A DNA stretch of 64,000 nt from the NCBI RefSeq assembly GCF_018918285.1, contig NZ_JAHLQF010000004.1, forward strand, positions 1 to 64,000. Direction: 5' to 3'. The stretch comes from Clostridium mobile. Lineage in GTDB: Bacteria; Bacillota; Clostridia; Clostridiales; Clostridiaceae. The notes beneath the pieces were generated by a model. That model had not been told where the DNA came from. It searched no databases and saw only the letters and a list, made by a program, of their open reading frames with translations. Made by a program: the position numbers and the translations under genes. Below are positions 18,351-27,234 of the stretch, piece after piece (position 1 is the stretch's first letter; every line of letters starts with the position of its first letter).

Positions 18351-19340
18351 TTATACACTTAAATTTTCTTGAACTTCTTCTTGTTCCACTTCTTTTGAAT
18401 CCATTTTGCTGATATCTTTATTAAATCCCTTCACTGTGCTTATTAATCTTGTTACATTATCAGTGCCTACTAAAGCAGATATATATTTAGTACCTTCTTT
18501 TATAGTTCTTATTATATCTTTATCTCCTTGCCAATTCTGAAGAATAATTTCTTCTGGTATATCATTTAGCAGAGAATTTAGACCATAAAAGGCTATTGCT
18601 ATATCATCTATTTTACCTATTAGTGGTATAAAATCCGGTAAAATATCAAAAGGTAATGCTAAATATGAAATAGTTCCCGCAACTTTAGCCTTGGTAACAG
18701 TACTGACTCTTTTATCCCTTAACAATCTCCAAAGTAGTGCTACAATATCAGGTATAATCATTCCATATTCTACAATTTTCTCATACTTATTCGGAACCCT
18801 TTGTCCAACTTCGTTTCTAATTTCAGTGTAGCAATCATCTTGGGGAATATAATTTTCATTTTCTTCTTTCTTTTCAAATTTTAAGGTTTCTTTATCTTGA
18901 GTGTACACTATATTTTCTATTTCTGCTTCTAAAGAACCTTCAAATAAAGTTACAGATTTTAAATCAAAATTAATATATGGCACTAGTTTTGCTATTGTAT
19001 TAATATCTACTGATAAAGTTTCTTTTCCTGCTTTAACTCCATACTCTTCAAAATCTTTTAACACCTTGTTTAATGCAAAGTTTTTAATCCCATTTATTAT
19101 GCCTATCTTAGCTACCTTTACTTTTAATATACTCACATTTAATAAATTATCTTTTATACTTCCAATAGCTAGATTTGCTGAAAAGGGAATATTAACTACC
19201 TTTTTATAGCTTCCTTCTACAGTTATAAATTCATTTATTGATACTTTATTAAACTCTAATCCTTCAACCTTAATAAATTCTTTTAATGCTCCTAAAATAT
19301 CTTCTTCTTTTACTAAAGCTTTTACCGATGAAATTTTCAT
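18351..19340 (-). CDS. DUF1232 (YkvA-like) protein with an extra N-terminal domain
   Basis: A 329-residue protein. The C-terminal half carries the DUF1232 signature: ALPFDILPDFIPLIGKIDD at about 222-245, preceded by RLLRDKRVSTVTK. The N-terminal 150 residues form an unrecognised beta-rich domain (possibly a lipid-binding LmeA/DUF2993-like fold; low certainty). DUF1232 proteins are small and usually membrane-associated, without known activity, so the N-terminal fusion is of some interest. It is the first gene of a probable two-gene unit with rnhA. Confidence 0.75.
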   Translation of the reverse strand: MKISSVKALVKEEDILGALKEFIKVEGLEFNKVSINEFITVEGSYKKVVNIPFSANLAIGSIKDNLLNVSILKVKVAKIGIINGIKNFALNKVLKDFEEYGVKAGKETLSVDINTIAKLVPYINFDLKSVTLFEGSLEAEIENIVYTQDKETLKFEKKEENENYIPQDDCYTEIRNEVGQRVPNKYEKIVEYGMIIPDIVALLWRLLRDKRVSTVTKAKVAGTISYLALPFDILPDFIPLIGKIDDIAIAFYGLNSLLNDIPEEIILQNWQGDKDIIRTIKEGTKYISALVGTDNVTRLISTVKGFNKDISKMDSKEVEQEEVQENLSV

Positions 19341-19488
19341 ATTATCCCCCCGCCTTTAAATATAAGAGGTGTTCCCCCTTAGCTTTATTTACATATTATT
19401 CAATAGTATTTATATATTAAAGTATACAGCAAAAATTGATTTCTGCAATAATATACATAATTTACTATAGAAAATTTTATGATTTTCA

Positions 19489-19516
19489 TTGGACTATTAT
19501 ATAAAAATATTATAAT
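19489..19516 (+). promoter_or_regulatory. Putative promoter of the FtsH-like gene
   Basis: TTGGAC (19489-19494), 16-bp spacer, TATAAT (19511-19516), about 65 bases upstream of the ATG at 19581. Inferred from match to sigma-A boxes. Confidence 0.55.
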
Positions 19517-19580
19517 ATATTGCTGAAATGAAGATTTTGTCGAATTTCGCTATATATTTTTATCTAAAGGAGGTATATAG

Positions 19581-21335
19581 ATGAGCAAAATTAAGCAAAA
19601 GCATATATATATTCCTATAATTACGGCGGTTATATCCTTAATGTTATTAATAGGAGTAAACTTCTTTTTTAAATCTACCGGTAATAAAAGTTATACAGAA
19701 TTTTTAGCAGATCTATCAAATAAAAAAGTATCTACAGTATATCTTACAAATACACCTACCATTAAAATTAAACTAACAGATGGTAAAATATATGAAACAG
19801 ATAATCCTAGAATGGATAACTTTAAAGAAACTATGTTAAAGTCTGGAGTGCGAGTTTCAGAAAACGCACCTTCAAACACTGTTAATATTGTTTTTATGTC
19901 AGCCTTTATGATTTCAATAATTTCATTGATAGTTGGATTGGTTAAATCATCAAATGTAGCTTCACGAGGAATGCTATCCGTAGATTCTCTTGACACTTCT
20001 GCTACAGAAGATATACCTTTTAATTTTAATAGTGTAGCTGGTAATGAAGAGGCAAAAGAAAGTGTTATGGATGTAGTAGATTTTATAAAAAATCCCGAAA
20101 AATATAGTTCCTATGGTGCAAGAATGCCTAGAGGGATTATATTATATGGTGAACCTGGTACTGGAAAAACTCTTTTAGCTAAAGCTGTAGCTGGTGAAGC
20201 TAATGTTCCTTTCTATGCCATGTCAGGTTCAGATTTCGTACAAGTTTACGTAGGGGTTGGTGCTAGTAGAATAAGACAGTTATTTAAAAAGGCAAGAGGT
20301 CACGGAAAAGCTGTTATATTTATAGATGAAATTGATGCCATAGGTAAAAAAAGAGAGAATTCAAAAAACGGGGGATCTGATGAGAGAGATCAAACTCTAA
20401 ATGCCCTATTAACTGAGATGTCAGGCTTTAATGAAAAAGAAGGGATAATAATTATGGCAGCAACGAATAGATTAGACATGCTGGATGAAGCCCTGTTAAG
20501 ACCAGGTAGATTTGATAGACATATTGAAGTATCACTACCAGACTTAAGTGCTAGAAAAAAGATTTTATCACTTCACTTAAAAAACAAACCAACAAATAAT
20601 ATAGATATTGAAAACTGGTCACATAAAACTGCTTATTTTTCAGGTGCTAAACTAGAGAGTCTTGTAAATGAAGCTGCTATAATTGCTTGTAAAGAAAATA
20701 GTTCCTTTATCGAAAATTCACATTTAGATAAAGCTTATTCAATAGTTATGGCAGGATATGAAAAACAAAATAGAGATTATATAAAGGAAAAAGATAGAAA
20801 AATAACAGCTTATCATGAGGCAGGACATGCTTTAGTATCACTTAAAACTCTTCCTAATGAAAGAGTTGATAAAGTAACAATTATTCCAAGTACTAAAGGA
20901 GCAGGTGGCTACACTATAAGTATACCTGAAGATAGCATGTACCAAAGCAAAGACTACTTAGAAAAAAGAATTATGGTACTGCTAGGTGGAAGAGCTGCCG
21001 AAGATTTAAAATTTGGCGAGAACTCAATAACTACTGGTGCACATAGCGACTTAAAACAATGTACTAATATAGCATTCCACATGATAACACAATATGGAAT
21101 GGGAGAGACTTTAGGTCTATTAAATATGCAACAATTAATGGATCTCAATATAAATCAAGATAAAATAATACTTGAATGCAAAAATCTTGTAGACAGACTA
21201 TATAAAGAAACGAAAGAACTTTTAGCTAGAGAGATCTCATCTCTAGAAGAAATATCTACAAAACTTCTAGACAAAGAAACCCTACATCATGATGAATTAA
21301 TGGGGACAGTTCACACATTTTCACCTCTAAACTAA
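19581..21335 (+). CDS. ftsH: FtsH-like membrane AAA+ zinc protease with a REP-derived C-terminus
   Basis: A 584-residue membrane protease. Order: transmembrane helix 1 (about 10-31), a short extracytoplasmic domain, transmembrane helix 2 (about 106-124), AAA+ with Walker A GEPGTGKT (190-197), second region of homology RPGRFDR, M41 zinc protease HEAGH (412-416) and the third metal-ligand region [18 protein letters not shown] precedes the ATG. It is slightly shorter than housekeeping FtsH and is probably a second paralog, but I cannot see the other copy. The last residues (from MGTVHTF) are encoded by a REP element (21302-21317), and a second REP copy follows the stop. Confidence 0.9.
   Translation: MSKIKQKHIYIPIITAVISLMLLIGVNFFFKSTGNKSYTEFLADLSNKKVSTVYLTNTPTIKIKLTDGKIYETDNPRMDNFKETMLKSGVRVSENAPSNTVNIVFMSAFMISIISLIVGLVKSSNVASRGMLSVDSLDTSATEDIPFNFNSVAGNEEAKESVMDVVDFIKNPEKYSSYGARMPRGIILYGEPGTGKTLLAKAVAGEANVPFYAMSGSDFVQVYVGVGASRIRQLFKKARGHGKAVIFIDEIDAIGKKRENSKNGGSDERDQTLNALLTEMSGFNEKEGIIIMAATNRLDMLDEALLRPGRFDRHIEVSLPDLSARKKILSLHLKNKPTNNIDIENWSHKTAYFSGAKLESLVNEAAIIACKENSSFIENSHLDKAYSIVMAGYEKQNRDYIKEKDRKITAYHEAGHALVSLKTLPNERVDKVTIIPSTKGAGGYTISIPEDSMYQSKDYLEKRIMVLLGGRAAEDLKFGENSITTGAHSDLKQCTNIAFHMITQYGMGETLGLLNMQQLMDLNINQDKIILECKNLVDRLYKETKELLAREISSLEEISTKLLDKETLHHDELMGTVHTFSPLN
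21302..21317 (+). repeat. REP element (GGGGACAGTTCAC) inside the ftsH 3' end
   Basis: GGGGACAGTTCACACA supplies codons for G-T-V-H-T near the FtsH C-terminus. An identical 16-base copy follows at 21346. Confidence 0.85.
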
Positions 21336-21345
21336 TGAAATATGT

Positions 21346-21361
21346 GGGGACAGTTCACACA
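21346..21361 (+). repeat. REP element, direct copy after ftsH
   Basis: GGGGACAGTTCACACA, identical to 21302-21317 and 44 bp downstream of it; the shared block extends to TTTT. Together with the inverse element at 21411-21423 it forms an outward REP/REPIN cluster. Confidence 0.85.
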
Positions 21362-21390
21362 TTTTTAGCTAAATTCAATAAAATAAACAC

Positions 21391-21430
21391 AGAAAAAACA
21401 GGGTGTTTGAGTGAACCGTCCCTGTTTTTC
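21391..21430 (+). terminator. ftsH terminator carrying an inverse REP element
   Basis: AAAAACAGGG pairs with CCCTGTTTTT around a loop holding GTGAACCGT. The right arm and loop together contain GTGAACCGTCCC (21411-21422), the inverse of the upstream REPs, so the terminator is partly built from a REP. Confidence 0.7.
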
Positions 21431-21438
21431 GCTGTTTT

Positions 21439-22500
21439 TTACTTTTCTATGCTTCCTATAAATATAAATGATATAATTAAACCACCAATTAGTCCACCGA
21501 TATGGCCTAAGTTGTCTACATTTGCTATTGAAAACCCAATGATTAAGTTTATAAATATAACTGACATTATATTGTTTATAAACCCTCTACCAATCCTGTC
21601 CTTATACTTCAATGCCATTACAGCACAAGCTCCAAGCAATCCAAAAATTGAGCCAGATGCTCCGATTGATATACTTGGCGAAAATATATAAGAAAAAGTA
21701 GATGAAACTATGCCTGATACTAAATATATGAATGCATATTTCCATTTACCATACACTTTCTCTACAAAGGGTCCTATTGAATATAAAGCATACATATTGA
21801 ATGCTAAATGTACTATTCCTCCATGAAGAAAAGTACATGTCAGTAATCTATAGTACTGCCCTCTGTCAATTAAAGGATTGAACTTTGCACCTAAAAACAC
21901 TAGCACATTAACATTGCTATCTATTAAATTTCCTGATAAAAGAGCTGTTATTATATACATAAATATGTTAATTCCCATAAATATATAGGTAATTGTAGCT
22001 TTCTCTAAACCCCTTTTTCTAGTAACATTATTACTATTATTATTTACGTTAGCATTTATATAATATGATATTAGATTAATAAGTTCTTCATTATCCCCTG
22101 TATAATAAAATATCCTATCTGCATTTTCACTTAATATAACACAAGATTTATCTATATTATAAAAATTATATGCTGAACTATACTGTGAAGATTCATTATC
22201 AATCTGCTTAGTATAGTTTTCGATCCATTGATAATCGTCAGTAAAAAATATTTTAGTCATAGTTACATTACTAATATTTAAATTATCCTGTAAGTCTCTT
22301 ATGATCCATTGATCATTTTTATTATCATAGTATTCATGACATAGTAGAATAACTTTATGATTATATTCATTTATTCTTTTTACTAATATCCATTTACTCA
22401 TAGTTCCTGCATAATCTATATTTAGTTCTTGTATAGAGTAGTCCAGATTTTTTACACATCCCTCTAATATAAGATTTATAAATTTATCTCTATTGTTCAT
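21439..22500 (-). CDS. Rhomboid-family intramembrane serine protease
   Basis: A 353-residue protein with an N-terminal cytoplasmic region (about 1-160, unrecognised, rich in Asn/Tyr) and a six- or seven-helix rhomboid domain. The catalytic serine is in GASGSIFGLLG, the catalytic histidine in NLGHIGGLIGGL, and the conserved HGGIVHLAFNMYALY loop/helix (His and Asn of the oxyanion region) is present. It would cleave transmembrane substrates within the membrane. The ATG follows a GGGAGA site. It converges on ftsH and has a 25-bp perfect inverted repeat just upstream (22526-22579). Confidence 0.92.
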   Translation of the reverse strand: MNNRDKFINLILEGCVKNLDYSIQELNIDYAGTMSKWILVKRINEYNHKVILLCHEYYDNKNDQWIIRDLQDNLNISNVTMTKIFFTDDYQWIENYTKQIDNESSQYSSAYNFYNIDKSCVILSENADRIFYYTGDNEELINLISYYINANVNNNSNNVTRKRGLEKATITYIFMGINIFMYIITALLSGNLIDSNVNVLVFLGAKFNPLIDRGQYYRLLTCTFLHGGIVHLAFNMYALYSIGPFVEKVYGKWKYAFIYLVSGIVSSTFSYIFSPSISIGASGSIFGLLGACAVMALKYKDRIGRGFINNIMSVIFINLIIGFSIANVDNLGHIGGLIGGLIISFIFIGSIEK

Positions 22501-22525
22501 TTCTAATAATCTCCCTTTTCAAACA

Positions 22526-22579
22526 GTAATATTGATAAAACTAATATATACTATTATATATTAGTTTTATCAATATTAC
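22526..22579. repeat. Perfect 25-bp inverted repeat upstream of the rhomboid gene
   Basis: Arms 22526-22550 and 22555-22579 are exact reverse complements with a 4-base spacer (CTAT). It begins 26 bp upstream of the rhomboid ATG, so it would lie in the leader or promoter of that gene. It is followed on the right by a REP element at 22613. Confidence 0.85.
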
Positions 22580-22612
22580 CTTTATAAATAGAAAATTTAT
22601 TTTAGTTAAATT

Positions 22613-22627
22613 TCATGACCCGTCCCC
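22613..22627 (-). repeat. REP element (GGGGACGGGTCATGA on the minus strand)
   Basis: TCATGACCCGTCCCC, the same subtype as the REPINs at 7.4 and 14.5 kb but without a visible partner nearby. Confidence 0.8.
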
Positions 22628-22660
22628 AACTTCCACTGGACTTCCATCTATATATTTTAA

Positions 22661-22706
22661 AGAGCTGCCAACTTGTTTATATAATTAATAGTCGACAGCT
22701 CTTTTT
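22661..22706 (-). terminator. Terminator of the HD-GYP gene
   Basis: AAAGAGCTG pairs with CAGCTCTTT, enclosing a weak internal pairing, just downstream of the minus-strand stop at 22717 and T-rich beyond. Confidence 0.65.
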
Positions 22707-22716
22707 TATTCTTATT

Positions 22717-23775
22717 TCAAACTAAAGATAAAATTACAACACTTGGATTTAATATTAAGTCTATTTCATAAAATGGTATTGGTGATTTTGTTTTACTATC
22801 ATATAATACCCTTACCACTGGTCTATCTGGGAAACCTTTATTTTGTCTTACTACATATCCTTCTTCACCGGTTGAAAGGCTTACACAGCTACCTAATGGA
22901 TAAATTGCAAAGGTTTCTTTAAAATTCATTACAAGCTTTTCATCAAATATTGCACCAGAACCTGCTAAAATTAACTCGTAAGCATCATTAGGACTAAACT
23001 TTTTTCTATAACATCTATCATTACTTACTGCATCAAACACGTCACAAATACATACTACTTTAGCAAATTTAGAAATATTATTGTTTATTAGTCCGTAAGG
23101 ATACCCTCTACCATCAACTCTCTCATGATGCTGCTCGACAATATCGATTATATCACCAGATATTGAATAGTTTTTTCTTAATATTTCCCCGCCATAAATC
23201 GTGTGTTTTTTTATTTCATCAAATTCTTCTTCGCTTAACTTACCTTCTTTATTTAAAATGGTTATAGGCACCTTAGTTTTTCCTACATCATGAAGAACAG
23301 CTCCAATTCCTAAGTCCTTTATCTCTTTTTCTTTAAATCCAGCTGAAAGTCCTAGGAAAGAAGACATTATGCACGTATCCAAAGAATGAATATATGTATA
23401 ATTATCATAAGTTTTGATATCATATATACTTTTGTTTACATCTCCCATTTCGATTATATATTGCACAAGATCTTCTACAACATTTAAAGTCTGACGTAAT
23501 TCTTTGCCATTACAACTATGAATATTTTTAATTATTTGAGACATGCTTTGCATTGTAAATTGTTTTAGTTCTACTAGTTGCTCATCTTCAAGGACTACGT
23601 CTTCAAGTCTTTTATCTTCAATATAAACATAATATACGCCTATTTCTTTTAGTTTTTTTATATAGCTATTTGAAAGCTTAACTCCTGCTTTCAAGAGTAT
23701 TTTCCCATCACTAGTTAAGATACTTTTGCCCAGTACCTCATTATTTTTTACACGATTAATAAACTCAAGTCTCAT
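22717..23775 (-). CDS. HD-GYP domain cyclic di-GMP phosphodiesterase-type protein
   Basis: A 352-residue protein with an N-terminal DUF3391-like or accessory region (about 1-120), an HD-GYP domain with the HD pair in VLHDVGKTKVP, HTIYGGEIL and EQHHERVDGRGYPYGL (the GYP motif), and a C-terminal beta-rich PilZ-like tail (about 290-352). HD-GYP proteins hydrolyse c-di-GMP to pGpG or GMP, or act as related phosphodiesterases. The start is ATG at 23775 behind AAGGAGA; an upstream in-frame start has no ribosome site. With the EAL protein at 9.3 kb it makes two c-di-GMP degrading enzymes and no GGDEF in the window. Confidence 0.88.
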   Translation of the reverse strand: MRLEFINRVKNNEVLGKSILTSDGKILLKAGVKLSNSYIKKLKEIGVYYVYIEDKRLEDVVLEDEQLVELKQFTMQSMSQIIKNIHSCNGKELRQTLNVVEDLVQYIIEMGDVNKSIYDIKTYDNYTYIHSLDTCIMSSFLGLSAGFKEKEIKDLGIGAVLHDVGKTKVPITILNKEGKLSEEEFDEIKKHTIYGGEILRKNYSISGDIIDIVEQHHERVDGRGYPYGLINNNISKFAKVVCICDVFDAVSNDRCYRKKFSPNDAYELILAGSGAIFDEKLVMNFKETFAIYPLGSCVSLSTGEEGYVVRQNKGFPDRPVVRVLYDSKTKSPIPFYEIDLILNPSVVILSLV

Positions 23776-23943
23776 GATTATTCTCCTTAAAAATAACATT
23801 TACATAAAAACAAGCATACTAATACTGGTTTAGTCACCTAACTATGATAATAACATAGTGCATTCATGAAATAAATACAAAATTAGAATAATTCTGTCAA
23901 AATTATTATTCAATTAACAAAATAATTATAGATAATACACACC

Positions 23944-24336
23944 TTATAAATATTCATCTTTTTTCAACTTAATTTCTTCAAAAACCCTATTAATTTCATT
24001 TTTAATCAGGTAGCAAATTTCGCTTAATTTATTTTCCACTTCTTCAATATCTTCTGTATAGTCAAATTTAATTAACCATGTTGGATTATATTTATCATCT
24101 ATATATTCTATATAATAGCCCTTCTCTTTAAATATTTCCTCATTAAAACAATCATAAATAGCAGTATATTCCCATTCCTCAACATCATCCTTTGTGTCGA
24201 AGTATAAATTTATATTTTCCCCATCATAGAAAAATTGAGTTATATATTCTGCTCCTTCATCAACTTTATAGCTACCTAACTCTTTTACAAAAATATTATT
24301 TTCTTTTTCCATTAAAATAAGTGATGAAAATTCCAT
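23944..24336 (-). CDS. Conserved clostridial protein, DUF6762-like
   Basis: A 130-residue acidic cytoplasmic protein (MEFSSLILMEKENNIFVKEL start; strongly D/E-rich, alternating beta strands then a C-terminal helix NEINRVFEEIKLKK). The start resembles a small conserved clostridial family I associate with DUF6762, but I am not certain. There is no signal peptide or catalytic motif. GGAGGGA precedes the ATG. It stands alone between the HD-GYP gene and a divergent small membrane protein. Confidence 0.55.
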   Translation of the reverse strand: MEFSSLILMEKENNIFVKELGSYKVDEGAEYITQFFYDGENINLYFDTKDDVEEWEYTAIYDCFNEEIFKEKGYYIEYIDDKYNPTWLIKFDYTEDIEEVENKLSEICYLIKNEINRVFEEIKLKKDEYL

Positions 24337-24502
24337 TTAAATTCCTCCCTCCTATAAACGATTTACTTTTTACCATTTTTTGTATATAATGTAATTGTAT
24401 ATTTATATTAAATATTATATATGTAATTAAACATAATTTATTTATCGTAGTAAATAGAAATTTATTAAATACTTGCAAATATTTTATCATGAGGTGACTT
24501 CA

Positions 24503-24847
24503 ATGAAAATAAAGAAAATGAAGAATAAACATAAGTATAATTTAATCATATTTATAGTAATTTTAGTGATTTTAGCTTTCATAAGAATAAGAATTATACG
24601 AATAAATAGCAGAGAAATAACTTACTCAGTAGAGAGATATGTAACAAGCGGCATATTTAATCGTAATAAACTGCACCACGTGAACAACTTTCACATAACA
24701 TTTTCTGATGGGAAAATTGCTGTTGTACAAGTTATTGGACCACAAAAAAAGTCTCCTTATAAAAAGGTAAAATATGATGTCCTAGTGGAAAAAAACTCAA
24801 AAGGAATTTGGAAAGTAAAAAAACTATACCAAATTCCTGAAAGTTAA
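24503..24847 (+). CDS. Small single-pass membrane protein of unknown function
   Basis: A 114-residue product: basic N-terminus (MKIKKMKNKHKYN), one transmembrane helix (about 13-29), then an extracellular beta-rich domain of about 80 residues ending VKKLYQIPES. I do not recognise the family. The ATG at 24503 is preceded by GAGGTGA; an upstream in-frame ATG lacks a site. It converges with the Fur-family gene, with only 3 bp between the stop codons. Confidence 0.6.
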   Translation: MKIKKMKNKHKYNLIIFIVILVILAFIRIRIIRINSREITYSVERYVTSGIFNRNKLHHVNNFHITFSDGKIAVVQVIGPQKKSPYKKVKYDVLVEKNSKGIWKVKKLYQIPES

Positions 24848-24850
24848 TAG

Positions 24851-25270
24851 TTATTCTTTAATTAGGCAATCTTTGCAGACTCCTTTAAACTTTATATTAA
24901 CCTCTTGTTCAGCAAGGGTAAATCCTGTTTTATTTTTAATAATTTGTTCTAATTGTTGAATTGGGCAATCAATCTCAACCTCTTTATGACAAATAGTACA
25001 TTCTAATGGATGAGTATGTTTATTATGATTTATTACATAATTGTATTTACCATCTCCAATATCGAATTTATCAACAATACCTTTATTATTCAGCAATTCT
25101 AGGTTTCTATAAACCGTAGATAAATCGACATTGCATCCATTATTCTTACACTGATCATGAATATACTCAGCTGTTACTCCAACACTACAATCCTTTAATA
25201 CTTCAATTATTTTTATTCTTCCTTTGGTTATCTTAATATTATTTAATCTTAAAAACTTATCTATGCTCAT
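24851..25270 (-). CDS. Fur-family metalloregulator (Fur/PerR/Zur type)
   Basis: A 139-residue regulator with N-terminal winged helix (about 1-80, including TAEYIHDQC and STVYRNLELL) and C-terminal dimerisation domain. Structural zinc motifs are two CxxC pairs: CTIC (about 96-99) and CKDC (about 132-135); the HTHPLEC segment supplies sensing-site histidines. Fur, PerR and Zur cannot be separated safely by eye. It is 62 bp downstream of an MntP-like manganese exporter gene on the same strand, which hints at a manganese or peroxide role. A Fur box elsewhere in the window (55667-55681) may be a target of this or another paralog. Confidence 0.88.
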   Translation of the reverse strand: MSIDKFLRLNNIKITKGRIKIIEVLKDCSVGVTAEYIHDQCKNNGCNVDLSTVYRNLELLNNKGIVDKFDIGDGKYNYVINHNKHTHPLECTICHKEVEIDCPIQQLEQIIKNKTGFTLAEQEVNIKFKGVCKDCLIKE

Positions 25271-25332
25271 ATTATCACCTTATACTTATAATAAATTATT
25301 ATATCATAAATATACTATATTAATCCTAATTT

Positions 25333-25884
25333 TTAAAAAAACATCATTTTAATACCAAACAAAACCAAAATTATTCCTCCAATATAGTCGGCATACTTGC
25401 CAATTAATTCAATTCGCTTTAAATATTTAGTTATAAAAAATGCCAATATTGTATTTACTAAAGTAATTAAGCCAATAATCAAAGTGTTATTTAGCATTGA
25501 AATTTTATTGCTAATATTGTTTAATGCAGTAAATCCAACAACTAAGGCGTCAATACTTACAGAAATTCCAAGAATTGCCCACATCCCTGGTTTCACAAGG
25601 GCACACTCGTCTTTATTATCCATTCCTTCTTTTATCATAAGAACACCTACTATGGATATCACAATTCCACCAATTATCTGTGGCATTGATGCAATGTATG
25701 TATTGAAAAGAAAACCTGCATATGCCCCTATAAAAGAAAACAAGAACTGAAAAAAACTAAAAGATAAAGAGCATAGCATTTTATACCTAACATTTACGTT
25801 TTTATTTAAGCCAATACACAAAGCCACACCAAAAGCATCTAATGATAAAGCTAACCCAATTAAAAATATTGAATAAAAAGTCAT
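25333..25884 (-). CDS. MntP/YtaF-family manganese efflux-type membrane protein
   Basis: A 183-residue protein with six transmembrane helices. The two family repeats each have an acidic residue in a membrane helix: [15 protein letters not shown] near residue 10-25 and [14 protein letters not shown] near the middle, as in the MntP (DUF204) family of Mn(II) exporters and the related YtaF sporulation proteins. The start is ATG at 25884 behind GGAGG. Just upstream is a REP element (25908-25920); reading further upstream would add REP-encoded residues and is rejected. It likely forms a unit with the Fur-family gene downstream. Confidence 0.82.
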   Translation of the reverse strand: MTFYSIFLIGLALSLDAFGVALCIGLNKNVNVRYKMLCSLSFSFFQFLFSFIGAYAGFLFNTYIASMPQIIGGIVISIVGVLMIKEGMDNKDECALVKPGMWAILGISVSIDALVVGFTALNNISNKISMLNNTLIIGLITLVNTILAFFITKYLKRIELIGKYADYIGGIILVLFGIKMMFF

Positions 25885-25907
25885 GACAAACCTCCAATAT
25901 GTAAATT

Positions 25908-25920
25908 GGGGACGGTTCAC
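25908..25920 (+). repeat. REP element, left flank of the RAYT gene
   Basis: GGGGACGGTTCAC, 134 bp upstream of the RAYT start codon, in inverted orientation to the REP at 27206-27217 on the other side of the gene. Confidence 0.85.
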
Positions 25921-25966
25921 ACCAATTCCCTATTTTTATCCTTTATATTTTACCACTTTAAATATA

Positions 25967-25996
25967 TTGTTTAAATATATTCATTATGTCTATAAT
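25967..25996 (+). promoter_or_regulatory. Putative promoter of the RAYT gene
   Basis: TTGTTT (25967-25972), 18-bp spacer, TATAAT (25991-25996), about 58 bases before the TTG start. Confidence 0.45.
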
Positions 25997-26053
25997 TATT
26001 AATGTCAATTTAAAATAAAATATACTTTAAATAAATAGAAAGGATGAAATAAT

Positions 26054-27031
26054 TTGCCTAGAGCCCCTAGAGTAAAAGTAGATAACGGAATATACCATGT
26101 TATAATGCGTGGACCTAAGGAAATAAATCTATTTAGAACTAAAAATGATAAGGATAGATTTCTTGCTATACTAAAAAAATATAAAAATATATTCTTATTC
26201 GATGTATTTGCTTACTGTTTAATGAATACGCATGTTCATCTATTGATTGATCCTAAAAATGCTGACATCAGTATGTTTATGAAATCAATTAATCAAAGTT
26301 ATGCTCAATATTACAATAGGATATATGATAGATGTGGTCATGTATTTATCGATAGATTTAAAAGTTTTGTAGCTTTAAAAGAAGAACAGATAGCTTCAAT
26401 GTCAGCATATATACATAATAACCCTAAAGACATAAGAGGGTATAATAAAAGTGTTGAAAACTATGATTATTCTAGTTTTGGAATATATATTGGAAAAACT
26501 AAGGATAGACACAAAATTATTAACTGTAGATTTTTATTAAATTATTATTGTAAAGATCCACTTAAAGCTGCACAGCAATATTATTCTTATGTTAAAAATA
26601 GATGTACAGATAGAGACCAGTATATTCAAGATATCCTTGTAAATTTTAGTGATACACTAAATTTAAAGTACAATTTATCTAACGACACGTCTTGTTATCT
26701 TAGTGGAATAAAACCTCTAGTTAAAGATATAACACCTGAAGAGGTTCTTAATTTCTTTTTTAAAGAATTCAGTTTGAACAATAGTCTCCTTAACATTAAA
26801 TACAATAGAAAAATATCTAATTACAGATCAATTATCGTTTTGGTAATGAGATCTTTTTGTAATTATACCTTTCAACAAATTTCTAATATAATAAATAATT
26901 TCACCCATTCATCTTTATCACGGTTGTGTACTAAGGGATATTTTCTTATATCAAATGACAAATATTATAATGATATAATAGATGCCTTCTTAGAAGAACA
27001 TTCTGTCAATTATAATTATAAATATAGCTAA
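26054..27031 (+). CDS. REP-associated tyrosine transposase (RAYT, Y1_Tnp family)
   Basis: A 325-residue HUH/Y1 enzyme. The N-terminal Y1_Tnp domain (about 5-130) shows the family opening MPRAPRVKVDNGIYHVIMRG, the HUH-type metal motif HVH at 60-62 (NTHVHLL), candidate catalytic tyrosines at 83-87, and the DRCGHVF...RFKS and SAYIHNNP motifs. The C-terminal part (about 215-325) looks like a DnaA-type helix-turn-helix (YRSIIVLVMRSFCNYTFQQI then a THSSLSRL turn), seen in some RAYTs. RAYTs process REP/REPIN hairpins. The start is TTG behind AAAGGATG. It is flanked by inverted REP elements and appears intact. Confidence 0.9.
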   Translation: MPRAPRVKVDNGIYHVIMRGPKEINLFRTKNDKDRFLAILKKYKNIFLFDVFAYCLMNTHVHLLIDPKNADISMFMKSINQSYAQYYNRIYDRCGHVFIDRFKSFVALKEEQIASMSAYIHNNPKDIRGYNKSVENYDYSSFGIYIGKTKDRHKIINCRFLLNYYCKDPLKAAQQYYSYVKNRCTDRDQYIQDILVNFSDTLNLKYNLSNDTSCYLSGIKPLVKDITPEEVLNFFFKEFSLNNSLLNIKYNRKISNYRSIIVLVMRSFCNYTFQQISNIINNFTHSSLSRLCTKGYFLISNDKYYNDIIDAFLEEHSVNYNYKYS

Positions 27032-27138
27032 TTTTTAAAATTACATTATCAAAAATATATACAAATAAATCATTATTGTCCAAGCTATAAAAATCTATAA
27101 ATATAAACTGCAATTAAACTTTTGCAGCATAATAAAAA

Positions 27139-27182
27139 ACAACTCATAAATTAAACTTGATTATTTTAATTTATAAGCTGTC
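27139..27182 (+). terminator. Likely terminator of the RAYT gene
   Basis: CTCATAAATTAAA pairs imperfectly with TTTAATTTATAAG around a short loop, about 110 bases after the stop; T-rich sequence follows. Confidence 0.45.
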
Positions 27183-27205
27183 CTTTATTAACTTTTTTAT
27201 AATGT

Positions 27206-27217
27206 ATGAACCGTCCC
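27206..27217 (-). repeat. REP element, right flank of the RAYT gene
   Basis: ATGAACCGTCCC, inverse orientation relative to 25908-25920. Together they bracket the transposase gene in a segment of about 1.3 kb. It also lies just after the stop of the SLAP gene. Confidence 0.85.
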
Positions 27218-27234
27218 TAATTCTTATCTAATTT

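Noticed and set aside
19581-21335. FtsH reading frame as housekeeping FtsH
   Set aside because: The protein is shorter, with a short extracytoplasmic domain and no usual neighbours (tilS, hpt), so I treat it as a paralog, though the family assignment itself is firm.
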